This document shows positions 26,961 through 33,282 of a stretch of DNA of 64,000 nucleotides, piece by piece (within the stretch, counting starts at the first letter, position 1; the number at the start of each line of letters is the position of its first letter). Both the position numbers and the translations under genes were made by a program. The notes under the pieces were generated by a model. The model saw nothing but the letters and a program-made list of their open reading frames with translations, had not been told where the DNA came from and made no database searches. The stretch is from NCBI RefSeq assembly GCF_963678975.1, contig NC_089272.1:8600408-8664407 (forward strand), written 5' to 3'. The DNA is from Dysidea avara (lineage: Eukaryota; Porifera; Demospongiae; Dictyoceratida; Dysideidae).

Positions 26961-27413
26961 GTAATGCAAATGGCTTCATGCATGCCTTCAGATTGCTGCA
27001 ACACATCTTGCTAAATGGGTGTGGCTCCACATATGACTAGCTACTAATGTGAAGTGACGTCAATTGTCAGTTGCCATTGTATGTTCACATCATATTCATT
27101 TTGAGCCATGCCCACTTATTGACATAATTATGTCCATTTTTTCCATGCACAGCTAAGCGTTTTGAGTAGGCGCCACCATATTTTCATCCACTGCAAAATT
27201 TAACTGCGAATAAGCTTGTTTGCTCTCTACCATGAAACTTTTTCCCATCGAAACTCTTCCCTGTATGGTGTATTGTGAGCAGTATACATGATAGTATTCT
27301 ACATTTATATGACTATCTTATGTGTGGCTGATTCTTCATCTTCTATACAATATTTCATTTAATTGCAGGAAGCTGAATTCAATGATTCTTGTGACAATGA
27401 AATTGACAAGTAA
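527..27413 (+). CDS. NIDO / FN3x7 / membrane-proximal RPTP-like / single-pass membrane protein (5' partial)
   Basis: Seventeen exons join in frame: 527-823, 1357-1648, 1706-1881, 5248-5365, 5464-5706, 5840-5932, 7256-7570, 7643-7891, 11871-11963, 12062-12376, 13669-13989, 19230-19541, 19942-20056, 20150-20435, 25884-26053, 26112-26364 and 27369-27413. All borders are GT-AG except one GC donor, and phases match at every junction. They give 1230 visible residues and a TAA stop. Order by visible residue: NIDO 1-196, seven FN3 197-941, Pro-rich linker and membrane-proximal domain 942-1101, membrane helix 1102-1130, tail 1131-1230. The signal peptide and the start of NIDO lie upstream of the window. 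NIDO and FN3 are extracellular adhesion modules, so a cell-surface adhesion or receptor role is inferred. The ectodomain resembles receptor tyrosine phosphatases, but the tail is too short for a catalytic domain. The exact function is unknown. Missed exons inside the longest introns cannot be excluded. Confidence 0.85.
1706..5365 (+). CDS. FN3 domain 1 (exons 1706-1881, 5248-5365)
   Basis: The domain reads VPSGAVTNLDARNIDPTTVE, then LSWGPV and YNIYYRL, and is split by a 3.4-kb intron before VNNVTGLSEGELY and FSVTASNENGES. The strand-B Trp, strand-C Tyr and late Leu/Tyr of fibronectin type III are all present. Entry and exit are phase 1, the symmetrical arrangement typical of shuffled FN3 modules; the internal intron is phase 0. 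Confidence 0.85.
2190..3450 (+). repeat. TAGTAGGGACCAC repeat split by an AGTTAC-type element
   Basis: The left part (2190-2620) matches 14850-15210 and the right part (3255-3450) matches 15210-15305. The intervening 2622-3253 is built of TTACTTTC / GTTACTAG / TATATTACTT stretches like the 46769-47213 element. This is an insertion into an older repeat; the insertion ends are approximate. Confidence 0.6.
3620..4095 (-). pseudogene. Decayed non-LTR retrotransposon endonuclease fragment
   Basis: On the minus strand, LIAVCTYRPPRAD and ETVCCYGDFNLPDIDWE (about 3790-3620) match the endonuclease/exonuclease/phosphatase domain of non-LTR retrotransposons, where GDFN(L/M)P is a core catalytic motif. 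Upstream, with frameshifts and stops, NIQS, HEKPDAI and CETWLNN-like pieces (about 4060-3900) fit the start of the same domain. No reverse transcriptase was seen, so this is a short dead fragment. Confidence 0.75.
4228..5217. mobile_element. hAT-like non-autonomous element, about 990 bp
   Basis: The left end TAGACCTGCGCCTATTATGC and right end GCATAATAGACTCAGGCCTA are inverted. Flanking 8-mers ATGTATGG (4220-4227) and ATGTGTGG (5218-5225) differ by one base. It contains CTCTA-A-TAGAG motifs at about 4471-4503 and a second element at 4613-4850. A truncated relative is at 59703-60000. Confidence 0.75.
4613..4850. mobile_element. Nested small element with GGCGTAGGAAG ends
   Basis: AGAGACGTAGGAAG at the left and CTTCCTACGCCCC at the right are inverted. 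Flanks CTTAAAGT and TGTAAAGT agree in 6 of 8 positions. It carries its own pair of CTCTA-A-TAGAG-type motifs (4721-4770), preceded by GATCGAGATA. Confidence 0.55.
5464..5932 (+). CDS. FN3 domain 2 (exons 5464-5706, 5840-5932)
   Basis: The exon opens IPSNRVRNVMVRNV, has MISWDPPSDPNGF and YRVEFQLIPD, and is completed by LSIYAATSVGEGPEY. Donors are G|GTCAGT and A|GTGAGT. It is the first member of a three-exon unit (243, 93 and 315 nt with the next exon) that is repeated downstream as 249, 93 and 315 nt. Confidence 0.87.
6149..6520. repeat. Imperfect inverted repeat in intron
   Basis: The arm GGTCCTGTGGAAGCG near 6294 pairs with CGCTTCCACAGGACC near 6423. An outer, weaker pair carries CCGCCGCCAAA near 6214 and TTTTGGCGGCGCG near 6505. 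The structure suggests a non-autonomous DNA transposon; its ends are not defined. Confidence 0.4.
6725..7015. repeat. Inverted-repeat element in intron
   Basis: The left arm (TATCAAGAGTACATAA near 6730) is matched in reverse complement by the right arm (TTATGTACTCTTGATGG near 6983). An inner pair, CAAACACCCTGGGTAAAG near 6788 and CTTTACCCTGGGTGTTTG near 6927, lies inside. This is the form of a small foldback or MITE. Target duplications were not resolved. Confidence 0.6.
7256..7570 (+). CDS. FN3 domain 3 (single exon)
   Basis: The exon codes for TPLAPNNLTVNHPGAPGN, VVTWDRPSCDRGALSGYEL and YTVEVRGRTGAGLGDP, a complete FN3 domain in one 315-nt phase 1-1 exon. It carries extra cysteines (PSCDRG, YELCYI, DDCVSN) beyond the basic FN3 fold. 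Exon 12062-12376 is a close copy. Confidence 0.9.
7643..11963 (+). CDS. FN3 domain 4 (exons 7643-7891, 11871-11963)
   Basis: The domain opens VPSDPVQNVTVTNVTDD, continues with MISWDPPSDPNGFIQYYRVE, and is completed 4 kb downstream by MFSIYAATTLGESPQYDS. It parallels FN3 domain 2 almost residue for residue, including the position and phase of the internal intron. Confidence 0.87.
7986..8228. mobile_element. Small terminal-inverted-repeat element
   Basis: CAGAGGTAACGTTA near 7990 is mirrored by TAACGTTACCTCTG near 8212, with further pairing of CCCTCGCAA and TTGCGAGG just inside. The CAG...CTG ends suggest a hAT-like MITE. No convincing target duplication was found. Confidence 0.5.
8460..9290. 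repeat. Composite inverted repeat with hAT-MITE relative inside
   Basis: The outer arms GGGATCCAAGCAAT near 8477 and ATTGCTTGGATCCC near 9266 form an inverted pair. Inside, about 8674-9142, is a degenerate relative of the 436-bp hAT-like MITE, with AGCCTATTATGCTGG at its left and AATAGGCTGGTGCTTA at its right end. Confidence 0.5.
9594..9672 (+). repeat. CTCTA-A-TAGAG module cluster
   Basis: Three successive copies of the dispersed 11-bp palindromic motif lie here, the first preceded by GATTGAGATA, each followed by a CAGTCA-like tail. See the finding on this module. Confidence 0.75.
9926..9949 (+). repeat. Poly-C tract
   Basis: An uninterrupted run of cytosines of about 20 nt lies inside a repeat-like stretch. 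Confidence 0.9.
10034..10182. mobile_element. Short MITE with CAGGGCTGGGG ends
   Basis: CAGGGCTGGGGAAG at the left end is the reverse complement, apart from an extra base, of GCTTCCCCCAGCCCTG at the right. The ends resemble the hAT-like CAGNGNTGGG type. A TTAAG is shared at both flanks but a full 8-bp duplication is not clear. Confidence 0.55.
11634..11828. repeat. Palindromic MITE next to exon 11871-11963
   Basis: TGATTAGGGATCATAGAAAT at the left and its near reverse complement ending GATCCCTAATCA at the right bracket about 190 bp. Arms extend through GTTGCCTACACCTGA / CAGGTGTAGGCAAC. Half copies occur near 19010 and 51140. The right end lies about 43 nt before a coding exon. Confidence 0.7.
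12062..12376 (+). CDS. FN3 domain 5 (single exon, duplicate of domain 3)
   Basis: The exon has the same 315-nt length, phase 1-1 borders and nearly the same sequence as exon 7256-7570, with roughly 20-25 nucleotide differences by eye, concentrated in TGPDTLWHT and at the end (TGMNSTDED). The extra cysteines are kept. Confidence 0.9.
12739..13371. mobile_element. TGACCCAGTCTG element nested in hAT-like MITE
   Basis: Ends TGACCCAGTCTG and CAGACTGGATCA are inverted. The 8-bp CATAATTT stands on both sides (12731-12738, 13372-13379), and the host MITE sequence resumes exactly after it. The 8-bp duplication points to the hAT superfamily. Relatives lie at 34906-35138 and 36655-36929. Confidence 0.8.
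13438..13612. mobile_element. Mariner-like MITE (TA target) nested in hAT-like MITE
   Basis: The ends CCGTATAGAGGGAAACTTTG and CAAAGTTTCGCTTTATACGG are inverted repeats flanked by TA on each side (13436-13437, 13613-13614). Removing the element restores the host MITE sequence CATAATAGGCCGG. A TA duplication is the Tc1/mariner signature. A relative lies at about 26712-27270. Confidence 0.8.
13669..13989 (+). CDS. FN3 domain 6 (divergent)
   Basis: The exon reads APPIVMDLMADFASFNNTSG, then YNISWTPPSPDNGPYYQIL and YSNYTFMVTTINT. It is a phase 1-1 exon of 321 nt. It keeps the FN3 Trp and the late Tyr but is more divergent than the others and rich in Asn-X-Thr/Ser sites. Confidence 0.82.
14456..16465. 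mobile_element. Long-inverted-repeat element, about 2 kb
   Basis: Arms of roughly 400 nt (about 14456-14860 and 16060-16465) are inverted copies of each other with many substitutions. For example, GAGTCAGCAGCTGG pairs with CCAGCTGCTGACCC, and GATAACAAAATGC with GCATTTTGTTATC. The interior holds a copy of the TAGTAGGGACCAC repeat (14864 on) and a further palindrome (15768-15912). Target duplication was not resolved and no transposase was recognised. Confidence 0.65.
14864..15760 (+). repeat. TAGTAGGGACCAC dispersed repeat, longest copy
   Basis: The repeat starts at TATAGTAGGGACCACAAAGG and runs through GACTGACTGAGTAAGTGACT and GTGTCCTCCTTTGTGTCCC. It shares long stretches with copies at about 2190-2590 plus 3255-3450, 11150-11440, 32140-32395 and, inverted, 37315-37510. 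The open frame inside it on the minus strand (15138-15617) shows no recognisable domain. Confidence 0.75.
18490..18765. repeat. Foldback element, GGTGGCGGCCA family
   Basis: AATCCACTCAAAAACAGCC at the left pairs with GGCTGTTTTTGAGTGGATT at the right, and GTGAAATCAAAGGTGGCGGC with its complement around a loop near 18620. The two arms pair over most of their length. Full or half copies lie at 23548-25058, 30990-31075, 51555-51690, 60010-60265 and 62590-62760. Confidence 0.8.
18769..18876. repeat. Long perfect-stem hairpin
   Basis: GCTTTGCCTGATATGTATGC (18782 on) is exactly reversed as GCATACATATCAGGCAAAGC, with flanking TGTAACAC / GTGTTACA also paired. The loop is about 37 nt and GC-rich. Confidence 0.8.
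19230..19541 (+). CDS. FN3 domain 7 (single exon)
   Basis: The exon reads APTAVRDLSVTASSPESIFI, then SWSHPNYPNGPLTQYTVYY and LEAFTMYTILISASGEG. It is a canonical FN3 domain in a 312-nt phase 1-1 exon after a 5.2-kb intron. It is closest in style to metazoan receptor-phosphatase and adhesion-protein FN3 repeats. Confidence 0.9.
19942..20435 (+). CDS. Pro-rich linker and RPTP-like membrane-proximal domain (exons 19942-20056, 20150-20435)
   Basis: The first exon codes a proline-rich segment (VPPTLPPTLSPPRSPT), then the edge strand HTITLLLPPP. The second codes LFGIIVVSGEE, VYTAAVWHDIEDVP, FVAGDGEITVSP and YGVFYYIRLQS. The pattern Tyr-x-Ala-Ala, then Phe-x-x-Gly-Asp-Gly, then Tyr-x-Val-Phe/Tyr matches the last ectodomain module of receptor tyrosine phosphatases. 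The join is phase 2. Confidence 0.8.
20799..21482. mobile_element. Inverted-repeat element, GGTATAAACAGTGG ends
   Basis: GGTATAAACAGTGGACCCAG at the left is the exact reverse complement of CTGGGTCCACTGTTTATACC at the right, and pairing continues through GGATCCAAGGACC. It is about 680 bp, with no coding content seen. Confidence 0.75.
22321..22756 (-). mobile_element. hAT-like MITE, 436 bp, full length
   Basis: The ends are TAGGCCCCGGCC and GGCCGGGGCCTA. It is the reverse-orientation counterpart of the element at 27659 and is exactly the same length. Flanks TTTTAGAT and TATTAGAA agree in 6 of 8 positions, consistent with an aged 8-bp duplication. Confidence 0.85.
23385..23547 (-). repeat. Isolated units of the 31-bp minisatellite
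   Basis: CACCCTGTAGAGAGATCAG, CACCCTATAGAGAGTTCAGC and CACCCTGTTGAGAAATCAG recur at roughly 40-nt spacing. They are reverse complements of the unit that makes up the array at 62985-64000. They abut the left arm of the foldback element that starts at 23548. Confidence 0.75.
23548..25058. mobile_element. Foldback element with internal open frames, about 1.5 kb
   Basis: The left arm (AACAGCCAAATTATT, GGTGTGGCCTCC, CCAAGGTGGCAGCC, then GCTGTGATGGTAGGTTA) and right arm (TAACCTACCATCACAGCC, GGCTGCCACCTTGGATTTCA, AGCTTGGCTGTT) are inverted over about 150 nt. Between them is non-repeat DNA with minus-strand open frames. It is the only copy here with a large interior; the others are short hairpins or single arms. 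Confidence 0.75.
24133..24867 (-). pseudogene. Unrecognised coding-like sequence inside foldback element
   Basis: Reading the minus strand, the first part contains GVPSHSAITPGFAALRGEME, YKTLVEAAGGGFLVVDNFGI and ILHSIAWISTVWNGLSTG, then a stop near 24610. A second part (from about 24540) has DRCLEDLPQDVEGDD and, after a one-base frame change near 24410, VINRFSSLSVEYASLDPDN and LELFDEAIAAVAEQK. The composition is protein-like rather than random, but stops and frame changes break it. No family was recognised. It may be a captured gene fragment or the remains of the element's own protein; one alternative is an unspliced small gene. Confidence 0.45.
25279..25532. mobile_element. GACCAGGCCTGCG MITE
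   Basis: TGTGACCAGGCCTGCGAAAA at the left and the inverted end CTATTTTCGCTGGCCGTCAC at the right enclose about 250 bp that include GTGGGCAC and GTGCCCAC inner arms. Copies lie at about 35990-36225, 38157-38430 and 53365-53612, with fragments at 38665-38710 and 59418-59475. Confidence 0.75.
25884..26053 (+). CDS. Membrane-spanning exon
   Basis: The exon starts DDGPLIVDSEYLSVKITDCP, followed by an acidic run (DDDDDS) and the hydrophobic segment VVIAVVVSLFVFLLILLVII continuing to ICY, then a basic residue. It enters in phase 0 after 20435 and leaves in phase 2. The acidic outside and basic inside fit a type I orientation. Confidence 0.9.
26112..27413 (+). CDS. Cytoplasmic tail exons (26112-26364, 27369-27413)
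   Basis: The tail of about 100 residues starts RYFQRKEKDNDSTDFLQKEK and contains DSRYSVAFHPSV as its only tyrosine-centred stretch. It has no kinase or phosphatase domain. After KENK the donor would be AAG|GCAAGT, a GC-type donor, joining in frame to EAEFNDSCDNEIDK and TAA at 27411-27413. If the intron were retained, the frame would end about 18 codons later at 26418. The spliced form is preferred because a polyadenylation signal follows the last exon. Confidence 0.72.
26711..27273. repeat. Mariner-like MITE relative with (CA)n inside
   Basis: CCGTGTAGGGGGAAAGTTTC at the left and GAAACTCTTCCCTGTATGG at the right are inverted and resemble the ends of the 13438-13612 element. The (CA)n tract at 26862-26955, about 47 dinucleotides, expanded within it. 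Confidence 0.6.
26862..26955 (+). repeat. (CA)n microsatellite
   Basis: An uninterrupted CA dinucleotide run of about 94 nt. Open frames on both strands across it are artefacts of the repeat. Confidence 0.97.
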
Positions 27414-27533
27414 CACCTGAGAGATTATATTGACACAACTTGTTGTCAGTGTATGTACAATGCATTAAAACCACACATATTATATGTACTCACATATGTA
27501 TACACTTTACCATGTCCTTTTCACACCTTAAAT

Positions 27534-27539
27534 AATAAA
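27534..27539 (+). terminator. Polyadenylation signal of the NIDO/FN3 gene
   Basis: AATAAA lies about 120 nt after the TAA stop, at a plausible distance for the 3' end of this transcript. Confidence 0.65.
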
Positions 27540-27658
27540 GATATTATTAGACTGAGATAATTTCTGAATAATTATACTAAGAGTTTTTGATCAGGTGATG
27601 CCACTGATTCTTTAGAATTGTTTAATTGAGTTTGTGTAGTTTGAAAGTGTCCTGTACT

Positions 27659-28094
27659 TAGGCACCGGCCGATTATGCCGGCATAATTTAAAGCATAATA
27701 GGAGGCCAAAAGCATCAAGCATAATGCCAGCATAATAGGGACGATGTTTGAAAAATTAATTAAATTCGCAATACGCGCGCCTGAAAGAAAGCAAATATTC
27801 ACTGCCAATAGTATTATTAGTGCATTTTATAATCAAAAACACGTAATACAACTTATTAAACCGTTTCTTTGTTGGTTATTCACACTTTGCAGAGATAAGA
27901 TCGAGATACTCTAATAGAGCAGTCACTTACTCTAATAGAGCAGTCAGGAAAGGCTGATATACTCTAATAAAACAGTCAGTTCTAGAGCATAATTTTGATT
28001 TTGAAAGCATAATTTTGAGCATAATAGGCTTAATTTTTGAGCAATGCTCAAAAGCATAATAGGTAAAATTTCGGGCATAATAGGCCGGTGCCTA
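27659..28094 (+). mobile_element. hAT-like MITE, 436 bp, reference copy
   Basis: TAGGCACCGGCC at the left and GGCCGGTGCCTA at the right are perfect inverted ends, flanked by a perfect 8-bp duplication CCTGTACT (27651-27658 and 28095-28102). The interior contains three CTCTA-A-TAGAG-type motifs at about 27907-27970. An 8-bp duplication with TAGG ends is characteristic of the hAT superfamily. No transposase is encoded. Confidence 0.92.
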
Positions 28095-28102
28095 CCTGTA
28101 CT

Positions 28103-30168
28103 GTCCCGTATGGACAAAGTAACAGTCAGTGGTTTATAGCACCAAGTAGACATGGTTCTGGTTCCAGCAACTCTTTTATCACCATAGCAGTTTTAATATA
28201 AATTGACTCACATGCTCTAATGGAGTAGTTCCTCAACTACAATACTCTTATTAAAAAATTTATGATCATTTGTGGGATTATGGGTTATAGAACGCCTTTA
28301 TACAAAATATTTTATGTTGACTTAATGCTCACAAGACATTGTGTTTAGCTAGAAAATTAAAATGGTGACAGTGCTGTTTCAGAAGATTGGCAGCTCTGTT
28401 GAAGTATTCTATGTTTACCTGTAAGCCAAGATGGAATTATGACATCAGTTTTTAGTACAAATCCATGCTATCATTATTGTAAGAATTGTTTTACTCCTTG
28501 CAATGTGCATTTGTGAGCAGATGTCTGGGTCAGGCATAAAGAGAGTGGGTTATACAGAACAAGCTGGAGTCTTTATGACACGACTGAAATGATACAATTA
28601 AGCTAATACCACATTCATTCTTCAACTGCTGCACTTGACTCCACCCCAGAAGAGGGTTATTAAATGTGAAGACTTTACTTAATAAAAATAAATATAATTA
28701 GGAATTACAGTACTGCTGCACAGAGAAATACAATTAAGGCATGATTGTGACAGATCTTGTTGTGCTAAATGCCACACTAAATATTGTTCAATTGATGCAT
28801 GTAAAAGAAACGGAAGCCAAGTGTTACAATCAGTTCAGCATGAGCATGTTACATATACATATAAATAACGAAAGGTAGTTGCATCTCATAATTATAGTAT
28901 CTAATGATATTACACATGTCATGCATATTTCTGGAGTTAAAAGTAGTCACAGCTACGCTCTTTTTAAAACCACTTAAATGTGGCTATTACCCAGCCTCAA
29001 CAGTAGGGAAGCTATGGCTGTATCAGCAGCTATATTAAAGCAGTGTATGTACTTACTATAATGGATGGTTTGTATACTATAATTGCATTAGTACACAGTA
29101 TGTGGGTACATCATTTTTTTCATAATCTGTAAGCCTGATAGTGTATTTTACTGTATAATTATAATATATAGTGTTAATCCATTAAGAGTTTATTTATTGT
29201 ATTTATTTAATTATTATTATTTTATTACGACTTTACAGCACAGGTGCTGAAGGTCTCCTGGTCCTTAAAGATGTTTCAGAAAGTATGTTCGAAAGGTTTA
29301 TAACATGCACTCATGCACAGCTTTGACTATGTTGGCTTTTCAGATGTGATAATCTTCAATTCTCTGCGGAAATTTCTAAGCAGTCTTTTAAAATAAAACA
29401 GAATTACAGCTGTGTTAAATCTACTAGTGTCCAACAACCATTAAACTAATAATTTACAACCTTGCTGGATTCTAAAACATTGCTATAAATCTTCACTACT
29501 TCATACACAAAAATGGTGTCACAGTGCAACTTTAATCCCAAAGTGTGCGCCATGACATTGCTTTTGTGTGCAAAGCACGTTTCATTGTTTAGAGTGTTTA
29601 TATAAACTAGCTGAAAGTCATAATGGTCTCTGCAAATCTCCATGTGTAAACATTCCTACATATACACACAATATACGTATATTGTGCAAAATGCTTAATA
29701 TCTGGCTGAGCAACATGCAATAATAGGTGTATTAAATGTAGGTTTCTGCATGCGTTTGCCTTCTGAGTATACCCAGAGGCAGTGTCACTGACTCACAGTG
29801 GTAGTCTACTGTGTCTGTCTGCAAGAATAGCCAAACCTGTTATATTTGGTATAGTCTGTCACTATGGCTTATGGCCTAATCCTATTAAGTGCAATCGTAA
29901 TAAGATCACACTTAGGCCATAAGTAATGATGGGAAGTATGAAAATAGTTCTACCTTACTACCACTACACAGGCAAATATATCATGAAGAAAGTAACTTGC
30001 AGTTAGTATAATACTCAGGAGAAATTATTGACAAAAAGCTGACTTGCAATAAACACATCCTTGCCATTCTAAACTAGGATAGTTTAATGCCTTTTTATGC
30101 TGTAACTTTTATCAATTCTGTTCATGTCAAATGTAACCTGTAATGGTCTACCAGTTATTGAATATGAG
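28103..30168. other. Gene-free stretch
   Basis: I see no coding signal. A short stretch near 29235 (CTTTACAGCACAGGTGCTGA) looks repeat-derived but was not placed in a family. Confidence 0.5.
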
Positions 30169-30170
30169 TA

Positions 30171-30400
30171 CAGTAGACCCTCGGTTATCCGAACCCCTTT
30201 GTTCTCAGGAAATGATAAAAGTGTTCGGATAAGTGAATAGTTCGGATAATTGAAGCCCATACATTTATATACAGAGCTCCGTTGAAATACTCTAATAGAA
30301 CGCACACCTATACTCAAAATACTCTAATAGAACAGTCATTTTCAATTCCGGATAATCGAGGTTCCGGATAAACGGGGGCCGGATAACCGAGGGTCTACTG
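30171..30400. mobile_element. Pogo/Tigger-like MITE, 230 bp
   Basis: CAGTAGACCCTCGGTTATCC at the left is the near-perfect reverse complement of the right end GGATAACCGAGGGTCTACTG, and TA stands on both sides (30169-30170, 30401-30402). CAGT-beginning ends plus a TA target are typical of pogo/Tigger elements. It carries two CTCTA-A-TAGA motifs (30288-30335). Confidence 0.82.
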
Positions 30401-31564
30401 TATTCTGTTTTAGACACTCAAACCATCTTAACATAATTATATAAACAGGTTCAGAGATTTTGATTTCAATATTAATTTTGTTCTTGGTCAAGCAGCATTA
30501 TACTAGTAGTTAGTAGTTAGGTTAACAAACAGAATTTAGTTTACGTACTGTATTATAAGAAAATTTCATAAGAGCATTATGATGTATATTAAATAGTTAA
30601 TCTCATTGACATACTCTATACCCTTCATCAAGATTCACACTACTGCCCACAAGAATTGACTCTTGAGTTTCTTTTAACAAAAGTTTGGAACACTTTATCT
30701 TTTTATAACTAATTCCCCACCCTTTAAATAGTTTAGATAGCTACACACAATGTATTACACACCTGTACATTATAATCTGTAATAATTATTGCACAGTAAT
30801 AAGCTACTCAATTACCACACTCTGGTGTTGCAGATACATAAATCATGCAATAGTAGCTATTCTACAGACCTGCAGTACAAATGAGGAAAGTATTGTACAT
30901 ACCAAGACATGGTATCTTATAGAGGGATTTCACAGTGTTGTTAATGGTACTACTAACAAACCTTCATTGTTGTACATATAATCTACAAAAACCACCCAAG
31001 CAGTGAAAAAAGATGTGGCCTTAAATAGTCTAGATGAAAAAGTTGCAAAATCAAAGGTGGAAGCAAACTTCAGACTACTTCTGTACATTCGTCATCAAAG
31101 CAATCTATTGTAATCATGCGACAGTAGATATACCATGCATTCCCAGAATAACAGGCATTAAATGCAATCTGTCAGTATAGCAATGTGTCTTATGACATAA
31201 CCATTCAGCATTTTGGTTGCTTTGGCATTTGTAAGGCTAGGTAGCATACATAATGCAGTTCTGGAATCATGGTCAAGCCTATGTTACAGGATCTTGTAGT
31301 TTTTCAAAAAGTTACTGCTTAAACTCAGGTGAAGAAAGACAACCTTATCAACCATTTAGTGGAGTGGCATAGCACAAAATGGGAATTTCGTGCACTTTGT
31401 GATACAATTATGAAACTTTCCACACATTGTCAAATAGTATACTCCTTGTGATAATTATTTTCGATAATAAAAACCATCACAGATTTGACCTCTGGTGACC
31501 ATTTTTCATTGAGAATTCATCATTTTTGTCATTATGGCGTGAGACATCATTTTACAATGGTTAC

Positions 31565-31632
31565 AACTGCTGGAAAAAATTATACTTGAATTTTATTAAC
31601 TGCTGGAAAAAATTATATTTGAATTTTATTTG
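31565..31632 (+). repeat. Short tandem duplication
   Basis: Two adjacent copies of a unit of about 34 nt starting AACTGCTGGAAAAAATTATA differ by one base. Confidence 0.8.
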
Positions 31633-32139
31633 AAGTCAATAGGTGATTTCATACCAAGTTAATATGTTAGCCATGAAATTCTATGAAGTTTACTGCCCAT
31701 TGGTAATTTACACCCCAAGGGCAACAAATTTTATGACTAATCATAACTTAGTGGTACATAGAATGAGCTATTCACTTCAAACTAAGGTCGTACTGTTTCT
31801 TATATCAACACCTTTAATTTGAAACCATGTTTAACAGTGTAAAATAATGCTTCAGGGAGATAAAGACAAAAATGATAAATTTTCAATGCAAAAATTGCCA
31901 TAAAGGTTGCCTAAGGCCAAATATGCAGTGGCACTATATCAAAAAATAAATGTCACAAGGGTTATACTATTTATGTGTAATAAGCTTCATAATTGTGTAT
32001 TAGTGCATGAAATGCACACTATGCTGCTCTACTAAATTAGTAGTCTATGTAGATAGTTTTGTACTTTGCCCCCAATAGATAGCAATTGAAAGATTTGTTG
32101 TAGTATTCGTAACAAAACTATAGCTATAGCTACTGTAGA

Positions 32140-32395
32140 AAAGACAATAAGTATCTGTACTGCTATTACTAGTTTAGCCTTTTAAATGCGGTTGCTTTTT
32201 AATCATACAGTACGATAGTAACTGTATAGTAGGGACCTAATAGGAGTAGGCGTGGCCCACAAAATAATATCACCCAAAAACAGCCTCAATTTCCCCTGAC
32301 GATGATGAGGTAGTATTGGTTACGTAAAACTGAGCCCGAACAAGCTTTCAGATCGACCCGAAACGCTTTCAACAAGTTGCTACAGTATTTTATAT
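32140..32395 (+). repeat. TAGTAGGGACC repeat, partial copy
   Basis: It matches the family described at 14864. Together with the inverted copy at 37315-37510 it shares extra flanking sequence (GTATCTGTACTG, AGTTTAGCCTTT) beyond the other copies, so these two may form one large inverted duplication. Confidence 0.7.
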
Positions 32396-32414
32396 CACCT
32401 GGAATCTTCATATT

Positions 32415-33237
32415 GATTGAAAACCAAATGGGAAACTCAATTGCATTCCTGTATAGCCATTCATCATATCAACCCCTAAAGGTATGTATACATTCCATGA
32501 TGCTGCTGCTATATGATGCTGTAGGCACAGTACATTAACAGACCAGCATCAGAAGCCATAACTATACATGCATATTGTTTCATGGACAAGACTGAAAGTT
32601 ATTTATCAAACTCCAGGCCTCAAACTACACATGTACAGTTCTCTTAATTCTCTCTGTGGTTTAAATTTGAAATGCTTTCTGTATTATTTATGTGGATAAC
32701 AGAGTAGATGATATTGATGTGTACTGATTACATCACATTACATCAACTGATTACATTAACTAAGCTTAAAGAGTTACCAAAGATATGAACATACTCTACT
32801 GGTTTATACTAGGAATCAGCGGCGGCGGAAGTAGTTGATATGAGGGGGGGCTGGGCTGACCCAGACTTATTTCTATAGTTTGGTAAGGTGAGACCAAAAA
32901 AAAAAAAAAAAAGGTCGCAACCAACTGACAAGAGCTTTTCACCTCACCAGCTACCATTCTTAGCTGATAAACTACATAAAAATCCTTTCATAGCTCGCTA
33001 CACACTGACTACTTTATTAGAGTGACTGCTCTATTAGAGTATCTCGATCTTTATCACGGTTTTCAGCCCCACTCCAAGAAAGATAATTTCGGTGTGATAT
33101 CATTCTGAGGGGGGGCTTTAGCCCCCTAGCCCCCCCCCTTTCCGCCGCCTATGCTAGGAATATTTGGCAGTGGTGCAGTGGCAACTAGTAACTGTACTGG
33201 TGAGGAGGATTCAGCTGTTGCTACCAAAGGACATCCT
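32415..33237 (+). pseudogene. Truncated duplicate of peroxidase promoter and exon 1
   Basis: The stretch matches 40893-41740, through the upstream region (GCATTCCTGTATAGCCATTC, TCAAACTCCAGGCC) and into the first exon of the peroxidase gene (ATACTCTACTGGTTTATACT; GTGAGGAGGATTCAGCTG). It stops where another element begins at 33238. It lacks the peroxidase TATA-box segment and everything 3' of the early Ig-like region. Its first exon is interrupted at 32817-33153. It cannot make a peroxidase. Confidence 0.9.
32817..33153. mobile_element. hAT-like MITE inserted in the duplicated exon 1
   Basis: The ends CAGCGGCGGCGGAA and TTTCCGCCGCCTATG are inverted, and the perfect 8-bp duplication CTAGGAAT flanks them (32809-32816, 33154-33161). 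The intact paralogue at 41650-41670 shows the empty site. The interior has two CTCTA-type motifs in reverse orientation (about 33010-33045). Confidence 0.9.
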
Positions 33238-33282
33238 CAGTGTTAGGACAGTTACTTTTTTAAAGTAACTAGTTACATATTA

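Noticed and set aside
26737..27040. Open frames on both strands rich in Cys-Val or Thr-His
   Set aside because: They are translations of the (CA)n microsatellite.
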